Shown: in pieces, positions 18,901 to 28,904 of the stretch | Layout of the letters: each line of letters starts with the position of its first letter | Numbering within the stretch: the first letter of the stretch is position 1 | Source: Funneliformis mosseae | Taxonomy: Eukaryota; Glomeromycota; Glomeromycetes; Glomerales; Glomeraceae | Length of the DNA: 29,808 nt | Assembly: GCA_910592005.1 (NCBI GenBank) | Contig: CAJVPP010000560.1 | Location: forward strand, 1-29,808 | Direction of reading: 5' to 3' | Notes under the pieces: generated by a model | The model's database searches: none | Told to the model about the DNA's origin: nothing | The model's input: the letters and a program-made list of their open reading frames with translations, nothing else | Translations under genes and position numbers: made by a program

Positions 18901-21595
18901 AAAAATTAACAATTTTTATATTAAAAATTTTTTAAAGTACTACGCGATTAGTGCAGTACATGTGACCATATTAAAAATAGCGTAAAAGCAATTGTCCTGC
19001 CTTATAAAATTACATGCGCTTGAAAAAATATTATCTTAAAATGTAAATTTGCGTGAATAATGATTTCTTAGCTTTTGTTAAATAATTTTTTTTTTTCGAT
19101 TATACGCGTTCTAAAATCAATTAGAATCGATTTATAGAAACCGACCGAAATCGAATCTTAGTATCGAAACTCAAGAATAAGTAATAAAAATTAATCAATT
19201 CTAAACTACTTTTTGATGTTAGTTGTTGGCATTGGTGCTTCAATATTCTACGCTTTAGATCCAATGAATCATGGTTAAAAATTGTGGAGCAAATATGCGA
19301 AGACAACTTTATGACTTTTTTAAGAAATGTATAGAGAATATCACATAATGTTCATTATCAAAATACTCGAGAAATCTTGTTGCTAAAGATTGATTATCAA
19401 AAGAGGGCAAAAATTTTCAAATAATTAAATATAGAAATTTATTATTAATTTTTCTTAGCCATGCCGTACATGACTAATGTGGAGATTTTATTTATATGCA
19501 ATTTAGATTATTGAAATTATTGAATTTTATGTAAAATTACAATAATTTTTTAAAAAAAAATATCCCGGGTTGATAAAGATTCTAAATATTCAACGTAAAA
19601 CTAACAAACCCTAATTTACCAATAAAAGTTTCTTTCAATAAACTCAACATGGCTTTTTGCAATTTTAAAATTTTGGAAATCTTGGAAATTTGGAAATTTG
19701 GTATTCTAGGGGCGTGTTTAAAAATTGACGCGTCACCTTACTCATGATTCTAATTGTCACCACCAACTAAATAATAGTAATATCGGAAACGAGGAATAAC
19801 GGCACATTTATTGAATTATACTTATTGGAAGTTTGAAAACATGGGATGGATTTCGAAAGTTCAGCCTTAGACCATGAAATTATTCTATCTAAAACTATTG
19901 AAAAACTAACGTGGTCACAGTTGCTTCATTTGAATTTTTATGTTTTAGACATTACATTTATACAAAATATGTTCTTCCCAAAAATATTAGTGAAATTTCA
20001 ACGTCGTTGACGTCATTTATCAATGGTTTCTCATATTCTAAGCTGTACTAAAAACGAGGAACGTCCAAATGAAAGCTCAACGAATTCAATTAACAAAGAT
20101 GATTCTATCTCAATTGACAATATCATCGTTTAGCGATTAAGTATTTGTATTTCAATAATATTGTACAATCTAGTTTTGAAATACAAATTCTATAAAAATT
20201 TGCAGCAATTACAACAGATTAATCAAATGCGTGTAACTTTTATGCAATAACTTTGATTTTTAAATATATCTATAACGAATTAAATTTGACAAATAAACAA
20301 GGGCTGAAACCACAATTTGAAATTTTCTTTACATGACTTTTTTTGGTAACTAATACAATTAACATTATTAAGTCAAATTATTGTCAAAGATAGTAGTTTA
20401 CACAAGAAAAATGTGTCAAGAAGTATTTTTTCAAGTCATAAAATTTTTTTATATTGAAACTTCAAAACAATATGAAATACAAACATTGTCATTCTTTTCT
20501 TTTTAGAATGTTTGAATTTTTTAAGTTAGAACAAACAAATACAAACGAAGGCAATTTAAATTTTTTGGAAAGATCGTAAACTGGAACATAGAAAAAAAGA
20601 ATGAATAAGCTAAGATACAACGATAATCATCCCTTCTGAAAATACCACCATTGAAAATCTAAAAAACGAACATTAGAACAAACATCCAATTGATGAATTT
20701 CTCATAGCAAGCAAGACTATTGCTTCTAATTTTCAAGTATAGATTATTTGTATTATATTTTTGTTACACAAGTTTTACAAAATGGTCAAAAAGAAATTAG
20801 GAAAATTTTATTTGATTGTCTAATAATTACTTTTTTTAAGCTAAATACAATAAGTTCAGGTTAAGTTTAATAATTAAAAGTTCATACAATGTACAATTAA
20901 AACAAGTAAATTTAAAAAATTATGAAATACAACAAATCAAAAAATAATAATTATTTTTTAATGTTAATCGTGTCGAACACTTTTTATAAACAATTTAAAT
21001 TTATTTTATCATACACACCCTTAAAATAATATATATTAAAAATAATTACGTAAGAAAAAATGGACGTTCCTTTATTTGATTTTCACAACACCGTGATTAA
21101 CTGTCTACTGCCCCTATATACATAAATTGGACAAATATGTCTGAATTAAAAAAAAATAACAAATGTCAAATTGATTAAATTATCAAATTGTATTTTAGAA
21201 AACTATTGACACGACTCATCATGTATCTTAATATGATGAAATTAACAAGCGGTGTTTTTGTCTTTCCAAATCTTGGATAGTAGATGGTACACACGCCAAT
21301 ATTGATGATGATCGTATTAAAATTTTTTCAGATATGCTGATCGAAATAAATATGTCTTTGTTATGAACATAAATTTGTGATTTTAAAAAATAAAGGTGTT
21401 GATTGCAACAATAGTGGTCATTCAGATACGTAACGAAAGCCAAGCAATACATATTTAGGGCAACAAGACAAACCGACGTGATCTTCAAGCGAATTTTACA
21501 AGTACCAACAGCAGTTCGCCCAAAATAATTTCTTAGCAATTCTTTTTTAGACTATACTTCTTTTGTTGTTGGTTGACATATTGAAATAGGAAAAA
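18900..21595. other. Long intergenic stretch, no supported gene
   Basis: I find no convincing coding segment. Small items: a palindromic CRE-like TGACGTCA near 20008; TGACGCGTCA near 19725; and a plus-strand fragment near 21275-21360 (W-I-V-D-G-T-H-A-N-I-D-D-D-R-I-K-I-F-S-D) that could be a transposase-like relic. The last lies opposite a 103-codon minus ORF (21228-21539) that I regard as its shadow or as chance. A second plus-strand stretch near 21430-21530 (P-S-N-T-Y-L-G-Q-Q-D-K-P-T) has few stops but no recognisable motif. Confidence 0.45.
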
Positions 21596-21599
21596 AATG

Positions 21600-22792
21600 T
21601 TTTCAGCCGCAGAAATGTCATAAAAATTTCTGGTTTTGCGTTGTTATTACTGGAATACTATTCATCACGCTAATAATTTTCATTTTTTTGTATTTGTTAT
21701 TTGATAGATGTTAAAACACGGTTTAGTTTTTTATTTAATTTTTCCGAATATTATTCAACATCAATTTATATTTTTTATATTTGTTAATTTATAAATTATT
21801 GATAGGACGTGCCGAAGTACCTGGAAGTTATGGTTTTGATGCTTGGTGAATTCGTGTACGTGTAATTGATGTATTTGCTATGCCTCAAAGTGGTAGTATA
21901 GGCGTTTCCGTAGAAGCGGTTGATCTCAGATATGTTGAAGCAAACTGGACGGTATGAATTGAAGTTTTTTAGTGTATGAATTATTGAGGTTCATATCTGA
22001 TTTCGATTAATGAATTTTATAGACCCGACTCGAAATGGTGGTTGGCTGGTATCACTCTCACCCTGTTTTTGATGTCGGCTGTCTAGTGTAGATATAAATA
22101 CATAACAAAGTTTTGAGCCATTGAATCAAAGGGCTGTGACTGTTGTTGTTGATCCGATGCAGTCTGTCAAAGGCAAATTAGTTATTGATGCTTTCGTCAG
22201 ATCAATCCTCAAATGCTTATAGTAGGTCAAGAGCCACGTCAAACCACATCCAATATCAGACATCTTAATAAACCAAGTATTCAAGTGCGATCATTAATTT
22301 AAATCTGTTTTGATTTTAAAGTTTATATTCGTTAACTCTTTGATTTATCCTTACTTAGGCTTTGATCCATGGATTGAATCGTCATTATTATTCGATTGCG
22401 ATTAATTATCGAATTAGAACAGAAATGTTGCTCAATTTGCACAAAAATCGGACCCATGGATGACGTTGCCAAACTTTACGGAACACACCGAGATCAATGG
22501 AAAGAGTGTCAATGTAAAGATTTAGATTTACCTTTCCTTCCAAAAAAAATATTTTATTTTTTCGATCTGCTTATAAAAAAAATTTCAAACTTTCTTATTT
22601 TTAGTCGATGCTTACATTGGCGGAATCTTATAATAAATCGGTACAAGAGGAATCAACCATGACACATGAACAATTGAAAACTCGATATGTTGGAAAACAG
22701 GTTCAAAAGCGTCATTTAGCTGAAAATGTGGAAGACGTTATGTCCAATAATATTGGCAGTAGGAATTATGATTGATTCAGACAGTTTCATAG
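21600..22792 (+). pseudogene. RPN11: Unprocessed pseudogene of 26S proteasome subunit Rpn11 (JAMM deubiquitinase)
   Basis: Rpn11/PSMD14 is the zinc metalloprotease of the proteasome lid that removes ubiquitin chains from substrates. Recognisable blocks occur in order: A-E-M...F-A-L-L (about 21619-21650); M-L-K-H-G (21708-21720 plus the next exon); G-R-A-E-V-P and, after a 2-base frameshift, E-V-M-V-L-M-L-G-E-F-V holding the JAMM Glu; V-R-V-I-D-V-F-A-M-P-Q-S-G; G-V-S-V-E-A-V-D; M-V-V-G-W-Y-H-S-H-P with both zinc His; a shifted L-S-S-V-D with the zinc Asp; [40 protein letters not shown]; and V-G-K-Q-V-Q-K-R-H-L-A-E-N-V-E-D-V-M. Introns are retained at 21721-21805, 21952-22022, 22285-22358 and 22514-22604, all GT..AG, so this is a duplicated gene copy, not a retrocopy. 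Breaks include several 1-2 base indels, small deletions, and TAA at the first Gln of the N-T-Q-Q-S-F segment. It cannot make Rpn11. The N-terminal ~20 residues are not found. Confidence 0.93.
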
Positions 22793-23318
22793 ATACAAAT
22801 CAAAAAAATAAAGTCCAGGGATAGCCATTATTAATTTACCAATTTTGTTGAATGCAAAACCTTTTGTATTTGAAAAAATTAATATTATTCTATTCAACTT
22901 TTTCAATTACGCTAAATTTTGAAATTTTAAAAAGTATAAATTACAGCATTTCATAAATCTCAACCCATGTTTAAATCTAAAATTGATCGGAAATGATTAA
23001 TACCAGTAAAGTTGGTAGGCAAATTTATTAGCTGAAAGCCAATACGACAAATTTAACATATTTGGAAATAAAAAAGCATGCTTTTGTATAAATAAACATT
23101 TTTCAGTTTTTTTTTTATTTTTCACGCGATCAAACTTGCGGTTATCCTTTTTTTTCCTTTATAAAGAAACAAAAAAGCGGACAAGATTTTGAGCACATCT
23201 TTCTCATAGTACCTTATACAAAAATTATGACCAAGTTATAATGCTCTTTTCTTTTTCGCAGCCCTTTCACAAAAAAAAAATTCTCATAATGAACCGCGCC
23301 CTCCTTTCTTTCTTTCAG
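22793..23318. other. Intergenic stretch, nothing recognised
   Basis: A+T-rich sequence follows the Rpn11 pseudogene. The T-rich tract at 23105-23160 and pyrimidine-rich TTCTTTCTTTCAG ending at 23318 belong to the splice acceptor of the next exon-like segment. No ORF or repeat is supported. Confidence 0.4.
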
Positions 23319-23389
23319 CGGGAGACTATCTTCTAAAAAAACTTTATTCTTGCCTAGCTGATATCTGGATTTCAAAGCTGAACCTGCTG
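23319..23389 (+). other. Orphan exon-like segment with strong splice sites
   Basis: A pyrimidine-rich CTTTCTTTCTTTCAG acceptor and a GTAAGC donor bound 71 nt. One frame is fully open and reads G-D-Y-L-L-K-K-L-Y-S-C-L-A-D-I-W-I-S-K-L followed by N-L-L. I find no convincing partner exons, only T-rich sequence with further donor/acceptor-like sites (CTTTTTTCTAG near 23621, GTGTTCCG near 23671). It may be the exon of a spliced transcript, coding or not, or the relic of a lost gene. Confidence 0.35.
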
Positions 23390-23857
23390 GTAAGCTCTTT
23401 ATTCTTTTTCTTTAATATAGTGCCCTATCATTATCGACAATAGTTTCCTCTCGTCATTTCGTGAAATATGGACGAATATTCTCCATTACAAAAAATAATT
23501 TTTCCTTGATATTTACACCTAAGCATCGCTGATGTTTCGATCAATCGCATCTTTTACCTTCTACGTGACTATTTTTACTTAGATTCCATAATTAATTCCC
23601 TTTTCCACTTCTTTTTTCTAGAATTTATTTTTAAATCGATGAAAATACCTGGAAATAACTATTTACTTCGTGTTCCGATTTCTAACACTTCCTTCTTCAT
23701 TTTTCTCCCTATAAATAACAACTCATATAGACAAGACTAAAAAAAAATTCAAAAAAAATGTTCTGTACCTTATTAATGTTAAATGTTCTTAATTTTATTA
23801 GTCAACAACGAAGAATTGCTATGCATCTTCCCTTATGTTTATAAAACTATTTCACGG

Positions 23858-23972
23858 GTGGGTGCTCACGCAACCCGAGTCCTGTTGGATATCTCCCATC
23901 CTTGTAGAGCATCGAAAGTCGACCAAGCCGAGTAGTGTTGGATACCCCTTCCTTGGAACGAAGTCGATACTT
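23858..23972 (+). repeat. Tandem ~45-bp GC-richer duplication ending at a splice donor
   Basis: TGTTGGATATCTCCCATCCT ... TCGAAAGTCGAC (23883-23922) is repeated in diverged form as TGTTGGATACCCCTTCCTTG ... GAAGTCGATAC (23936-23970). The block starts with GGGTGGGTGCTCACGCAACC and ends directly at CTT|GTAAGTTA, an excellent donor. One frame is open (G-W-V-L-T-Q-P-E-S-C-W-I-S-P-I-L-V-E-H-R then K-S-T-K-P-S-S-V-G-Y-P-F-L), but the two half-repeats are read in register only partly. Its composition is unlike the flanks, which suggests an inserted multicopy unit that carries its own splice donor. Confidence 0.5.
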
Positions 23973-24411
23973 GTAAGTTACTTATTTTATTTATTATATT
24001 TCTTTCTGATCTTTTAGCCTTGTCATATGAGTTGTTATATAAGTGTGCTCGTATAATTTAAATAAAGTTTACCATGATTTCTTAAAAATTTTTGTAATGT
24101 AATTATTATATAAATCAAGATTCTATGAAATATTTTATTTATTCCTTTCAATACAGTTTTCATATTTGTTATTTAAATTATTGCGAAGAGGTCACATAAT
24201 AAATAATTTACTGATATAACTTTTATTGAATTGCGTATATAAATATTAAAAGTTTACAAAGAATCTTTCACCAAAAATACATAGAAAATAAATAATTTTA
24301 TAATTTTATCTCTGTTATTATTTAAGGAATTTGAATGACATTATTTTTTTGTACACAAAGTCGTTTCACTGGTTATTTTTAAATTAAAAATAGTAAAATA
24401 CGAAAACACAG

Positions 24412-24690
24412 CCGGTGACAAATATTTTATGATCACGTGATAATTAACGCAGGAAACTTCCCCAGCATCCCCAACAAAATTTCACTTTCACGTGACATTT
24501 TGGCTCGCATTATGCAATTACATGTGATAATGCCAGATTTACGTGTGACAAATAATGGCGTGACAAATAGTATTTCACTACCGTAAAAATGAAAAGTTGA
24601 GGGCGTGACGCAGGGTGACAAATATTTTATTATGATCACGTGAAAGTGAAATTCTGTTGGGGATGCAGGTGAAGATCGCAGGGGAAGATA
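24412..24690. repeat. Foldback element with repeated CACGTG palindromes
   Basis: The left arm GCATCCCCAACAAAATTTCA CTTTCACGTGA (about 24469-24499) is the inverted partner of ATCACGTGAAAGTGAAATTC TGTTGGGGATGC (about 24634-24666), extending outward through CTTCCCC and GGGGAAG. GGTGACAAATATTTTATGAT CACGTGA also occurs as a direct repeat at 24414 and 24612. CACGTG, the E-box/G-box core bound by bHLH factors, is present three times, with the near variants ACATGTGA and ACGTGTGA between the arms. No ORF is supported. It lies about 100 bp upstream of a TATA-like site, so it may also act as an enhancer-like insertion (inference). Confidence 0.75.
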
Positions 24691-24792
24691 GTATTATATT
24701 AAATCATAAAGAATTGTGATACTACTATTGCATATAGTATACGCGACATGACGCTTCTCACTATGACGTAATCATAGATCCGTTTATGTGAT

Positions 24793-24800
24793 TATATAAA
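24793..24800 (+). promoter_or_regulatory. TATA-like element
   Basis: TATATAAA is followed after ~30 nt by a CA-rich ACTACACTTCATGATGC leader, the layout of a fungal core promoter. It would drive the decayed Arg/Asp/Ser-rich locus that follows. No transcript evidence is available. Confidence 0.3.
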
Positions 24801-25009
24801 CTCACCAATTTCCACTACACTTCATGATGCAAAAAATTTTTTAAAAATACAAAGTGAAAGATTCCGAGAGCCGTTCTTAATACTACGTTTTTTTCAAGTC
24901 AAGCTTTTTTATTCCTTAACCTATAGAATATTCTCGTCTTTTATTTTTCTATAGAAAAAAATTGAACTTTACTTTTTTATTTATTTCTTTCGTTGACGTA
25001 CTCTAATAC

Positions 25010-25790
25010 CAGGTAAGACTGAGTAGAAGACTGTTTGGGACTACTGATACTGTAGAAGGGATCGGTTATGTATTGAATAGTCGAAGCAAAACTAGTTATC
25101 AGTATTTGTCGTATGTTTGTCGTTTTACGAAATGATGAGATGTTACTGATTTTTACTGAGGCCTGCCTCAACAGAAGTGCAGGACAACTCGTTTGCGTGG
25201 ATTACTGATCTTGTTCTTTATGAAGGGTGATCGTTTTAGTACGGCTTGGTTGAGGAATTGGCATATGACTATATTTTTTGTTTCTGTTTACTCACAATCG
25301 TTTAATTATTAATCCCTTTTCAATAGAGCTAATGATGGAAAAGCCAAAAAAATGAGCTAGCTAACCTTGAGTTGGCCCCCCGTTATTTGGAAACATCGGT
25401 AAATTTGATCGTGTGCCTGTGATTTTTTGGTGGTGGACGTTACAAATTCATACTATAACGACGAAATTGTATGCGGAATATAGTGGAGGCAATTTTAATA
25501 AGTTATTCTCGTTTCCCCCCGATGTCATGAAATGTATTCGTATTATCGATCCCATAGAAATGGTCGTGATCCTTGGGAGAAATCCATCCGTTTTATTGAT
25601 CCATTGAAGTGGTTGCGATTACTGGAAGAAATTATAGTGCTATCGATCATTGGAAGAAATCCATCGGTTTTATCGATCTTATAGAAATGATCGTGATTCT
25701 CGAAGAAATCCATCCGTTTTTCGATCCTGATGAAGCGGTCGTGATCCGTTCAAAGTGGAATGGGTTTGGCTAGTACCAGCGAATCTTTCT
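25010..25790 (+). pseudogene. Gene relic with RD/SR-type repeats, unidentified
   Basis: From about 25410, G-G-G-R-Y-K-F (plus-strand frame through GGTGGTGGACGTTACAAATT) leads into Y-G/G-N-F-N-rich sequence and then a ~40-60-bp tandem repeat (25545-25755). Its least broken frames read Y-R-S-Y-R-N-D-R-D-S-R-R-N-P-S-V and, in a shifted copy, R-N-G-R-D-P-W-E-K-S-I. Such Arg/Asp/Ser-rich repeats are typical of the tails of nuclear RNA-binding and splicing proteins. Copies fall in different frames, so the array is broken. Upstream pieces (G-T-T-D-T-V-E-G-I-G-Y-V-L-N-S-R-S-K-T-S near 25045; R-P-A-S-T-E-V-Q-D-N-S-F-A-W-I-T-D-L-V-L near 25160) may be earlier exons. The nearest named type would be an RGG/RD-tail RNA-binding protein, but no RRM motif is seen, so I give no symbol. 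Confidence 0.4.
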
Positions 25791-25844
25791 CGGTAGTAAA
25801 TGTAATAAAAGATGTTTTATCCTCGACAAAAGATAAGAAGCAAT

Positions 25845-26190
25845 CGAATAATTTTTTTTTTAATTTTTTAATTTTTTTTTTATTATGCCCCAATCTTTTT
25901 ATTTTTATTTTTATTTAATTTATATTTTTCCCCGATCTTTTTATTAATTTTTTGATTTTTTTTTATCCCCTCCGATCTTTTTAATTTTTTTTTTTATCCC
26001 CTCCGATAAAATAATTTTATTAGAAATATTAAAATATCAATATTTTTTTATAATTTATTCAAAGTATTTGATATAAATCTTACTTTTGATATAAATCATT
26101 ATAATAATAATAAAAAATAATATCTTTTTAATTTTTTAAATTTTTTTTATTATATTTTTTTATCCCTTCTGAAAATTTAAATCAATAAAA
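25845..26190. repeat. Low-complexity T-rich tract with CCCCTCCGATCTTTTT repeats
   Basis: The sequence is mostly poly-T/TTTA. CCCCRATCTTTTTATT or TCCCCTCCGATCTTTTTAAT occurs about four times (near 25886, 25930, 25966, 25996), forming a short degenerate tandem repeat, then dissolves into AT-rich noise. The plus-strand CGATC core resembles that of the neighbouring RD-repeat locus, but similarity is limited to five bases. Confidence 0.6.
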
Positions 26191-26594
26191 TTAAACTTTA
26201 ACTTATAATTGAAATTATTTTTCGCAATTCTTTTAGCAGTTAAGAAATAATGAACATGAATTGCCAATTAGTAATTTATAAAACTAAAATGTTGAAATTA
26301 AATAATTCTAATTTCGAAAATAACCAGTTTTGTTTGAGAAATTTTCTTTGGAAAAAGAAGATGGCATTTTGAAATATTATGCGTGCTAGAAATATACTGT
26401 AACAATAAATATTTATTATTATTGTACTTTCAATACACTCTTTGGAAGTCGTGACCAATTGAATTTTGGAATTTTGAGACAAAACTGGTAATTTATGCTT
26501 GTGCTTTGTGTAGAGAATGCTTTAACTCATAGATGTAAGGTTTTTTATAGTCTATAAGGTCACAGTTCGATTTCCCGTCACAAATGTTCCTTTT

Positions 26595-26705
26595 CAGGAA
26601 TCCATATTCCCGAAATCACCATGCCATTATCTCGAATCATGAATCCCTATTCCCGTATCCAGAATGTCGTTCTCTAATACCGATATCCTGAATGAAGGAG
26701 GTATA
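26595..26705. repeat. Small degenerate repeat of an AATCCNTATTCCCGNAT motif
   Basis: GGAATCCATATTCCCGAAAT (26598) and GAATCCCTATTCCCGTATCC (26640) are near copies about 42 bp apart, with weaker forms TCTCGAATCATG and ACCGATATCCTGAATG around them. No coding frame runs through. The upstream CACAGTTCGATTTCCCGTCA (26571) resembles a Pol III B box, so a decayed SINE is possible. Confidence 0.4.
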
Positions 26706-26782
26706 TATTTTCTTCGAATTATGAATGAGTTTCGAGCCGCGTCACACGAATTTTAATATAGAAAAATAGTCTGCATATTTGT

Positions 26783-27255
26783 AATATTTAAACTATATTT
26801 CCGAGATTTCAAGCGGTATACAGTAAAGATTAAAGCTTAAGTTTTAATTGAAATCAATTAACTATTTTGACTAATTCTATGGGCGCTTGTATATTTCATC
26901 GGTTGTCAGTACTAAAGTGGATTTTTGAGACATTATTATCCTGGCTCGATTTTTTAACGTATTTATGGTAATTTTCTTCCCATACTTTGAATTTGGCTGG
27001 ATATTATTGACCATAAGTGACATTTTGGCATTATTACTTATGTTAATAATTTGTTAGCCTTAAATATAATAACACATACAATTCTAAGTTTCCTTATTGA
27101 TTGTATGTCTGGCATTGTAATTTGTTAAAAGAAAAGTGAAACTTTTTGATAGTTTCAAGGTATAATTATGTTATTGGTACGCCAATATTTTATAAAAAAT
27201 TTTTATGAAAGAGATCGAATAAATAAGTAAGTTAATAAAATTACTGAAAATAATC
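26783..27255 (+). repeat. Dispersed repeat, right copy (less mutated)
   Basis: This is the direct-orientation partner of 2742-3202. It keeps several CpGs (CCGAG, AGCGGT, CATCGGTT, GGCTCGAT, GAGATCGA) that are TA, CA or TG in the left copy, so it is closer to the ancestral state. A small insertion (AATAAGTAAGTT) lies near the right end. The similarity stops at AATAATC, directly followed here by a strongly GC-rich patch. Confidence 0.9.
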
Positions 27256-27400
27256 TTCCGGGCTGGGCGGGCCGGCATTTTTGATTCTTGGCTTAAAGTG
27301 CAGTGCTTCAAAATTTGGACTATGCAGGCCTCTATTCCAGACATTGAAAGTAAAATATAACAGAGACGAATTACAAAAAGGCCAAAATCTAATCACGAAC
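27256..27400. other. GC-rich patch at the end of the dispersed repeat
   Basis: TTCCGGGCTGGGCGGGCCGG C (27255-27275) is the most GC-rich string in the window. One frame continues open as A-G-I-F-D-S-W-L-K-V-Q-C-F-K-I-W-T-M-Q-A then S-I-P-D-I-E-S-K-I and TAA. Runs of GGGC/GGGCCGG are common near termini of hAT-type DNA transposons, but I see no matching second terminus or 8-bp duplication, so the nature is open. Confidence 0.35.
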
Positions 27401-28165
27401 TAACTGGGTCTGAAATTATTTTGTTATACAGGAAGTATTCATTCTCAAAGTTATTGATGATGTAATTAAGTTGAGGAATAAAATTCTATTCTTCATACAG
27501 GATCAAACTGGAATTAATTAATTAACAAACGTCTTAAAAAATATTCACCCACTTCACCTATCAAAAAAAAAAATATCTATTGATTTTAAAGAAAATTTTT
27601 TATAGATAATTTAGTCTAATTATAAGCGGGGTAATACCCTTTAAGTAATCGAATAAACGGATATTGAAATTCTGACGGGTTGCAGTTCTATTTTACTTAA
27701 CAGTATTATTGTAATAGTTATTTGTTTTATATGATTGTAACATATAGAGGATCTAAAATTTTTAATTTGTAATTATGGAATTTTTCAAATGATTTGTAAA
27801 TACACAAAAAAAAAAAATTTTTTTCTATGGAGATAATCTTTGATCTGAAGGTATTATAAAACGAATGGCGCTCAAACCCTCCCGAAGGTACATAATCACG
27901 AATTCTAAATTCCGAAAAAGTATCATCTCGTAATTAAGTTAGCCCTTACGTCTGCAAATTTATTTTGTTTAATATATAGAAACGTATTACATTTATATTA
28001 TAAAAAGAAATAAAAATTTATTGTGGTTCATCAATTTTGACAATTTTAAGTGATATTCGGACTTAATTTAGCTGCTCTTTGTACTGTGCATCAAATGAAT
28101 AATGCTACGCCCTTTAAAAAATCCCGCAATGAAAATCCTATGGAGATTACCGACTATATCCCATT
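27400..28165. other. Intergenic stretch, nothing recognised
   Basis: Only A+T-rich sequence with poly-A/poly-T junctions (for example 27806-27825) and scattered short direct repeats is visible. No ORF, hairpin or repeat above background is supported. Confidence 0.4.
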
Positions 28166-28169
28166 CAAA

Positions 28170-28632
28170 AGCAGAGTTGACATATGACATGGTTATATCA
28201 AAATTTTTATGACTTTAAAGTCATATGTCACATGGAAGTTTGCTAGGAAAATCAGGCTCTGGGAATTTTCTAACAAAATTTTGATTTATTGAATTTTAAT
28301 TTTTGATGCTATTAGATTAAAATGTAATAAGGTCTCAATTTTAGTAAAAAAATTCTCAGCCTGACCTGATTTTCCTAGAAAACTTCCATATGACTAAATG
28401 ATATAAATCATAATGTCAATAGGTTAACTAACTGGAATTATAAGTAAAATAAAAAATCGTCTTCTTTGGTAGACTTGAACGTTACATTTGTAACTAAATT
28501 CCCTTTATGGATATGATTTCATTAATATTTCCGGCAAAATATAATGCCGGCCTAATTTAAGGAATATTTGACAAAGTCATAAGTCATGACAAATGGCTTA
28601 TGACAAGTCATATAAGTCATATGATGTGAACG
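28170..28632. repeat. Foldback element with GTCATATG sub-repeats
   Basis: ATGGAAGTTTGCTAGGAAAA TCAGG (about 28232-28256) is inverted at 28365-28390 (CCTGATTTTCCTAGAAAACT TCCAT), and pairing continues into GGGAATTTT/AAATTCTC. Outside both arms lie many short copies of GTCATATG, TCATAAGTCATGAC and GACATATGACATGG, ending with AAGTCATATGATGTGAAC at 28632. The loop is ~95 bp. The structure is that of a non-autonomous foldback/MITE. It ends about 270 bp before the membrane-protein gene, within its likely upstream region. Confidence 0.7.
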
Positions 28633-28904
28633 TTCTTTCACATGAAATTTTTTATTGTAAATTAAAATAATTTAAAATGGAAATTCAAAAAAAAAAAAAT
28701 GAGAATGGTATAGCTTATATTTTTTTATCCGTCGTTTTATTTAAATTGTACTTTTATTCTTTTGTTTTTTTCTTTGTTGCTTTTTTTACTACTTGTTATA
28801 TTATGATTAATATTTTAAATTTTTTTTCAAAAAACCAAAACAAAAAAATTAAAGCTGTCAAATTGGATCATTGATTTTTTTTTTTAATGAATCATTACAC
28901 AATC

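Noticed and set aside
21228..21539. 103-codon minus-strand ORF
   Set aside because: It is the second longest ORF but has no motif or splice partner, and the opposite strand carries better coding-like fragments; kept only as a mention in the intergenic entry.
22396..22662. 88-codon plus ORF
   Set aside because: Mostly an out-of-frame reading of Rpn11 pseudogene exons running through an intron.
24977..25171. 64-codon minus-strand ORF
   Set aside because: Lies antisense to the coding-like start of the RD-repeat relic; Ser/Ile/Thr-rich with no motif.
26276..26482. 68-codon minus-strand ORF
   Set aside because: Phe/Ile/Asn/Lys-rich, no recognisable motif, no splice or promoter context.
26500..26590. 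Possible tRNA or tRNA-derived SINE head (TTTGTG ... CAGTTCGATTTCCC ... CACAAA)
   Set aside because: The B-box-like string and a 6-bp acceptor-like pairing exist, but no D arm, anticodon arm or T stem can be folded.
28677..28874. 65-codon ORF with a hydrophobic core upstream of the membrane-protein gene
   Set aside because: Hydrophobicity comes from T tracts (Phe/Leu/Tyr runs); no clean donor links it to the gene, although an alternative first exon is not fully excluded.
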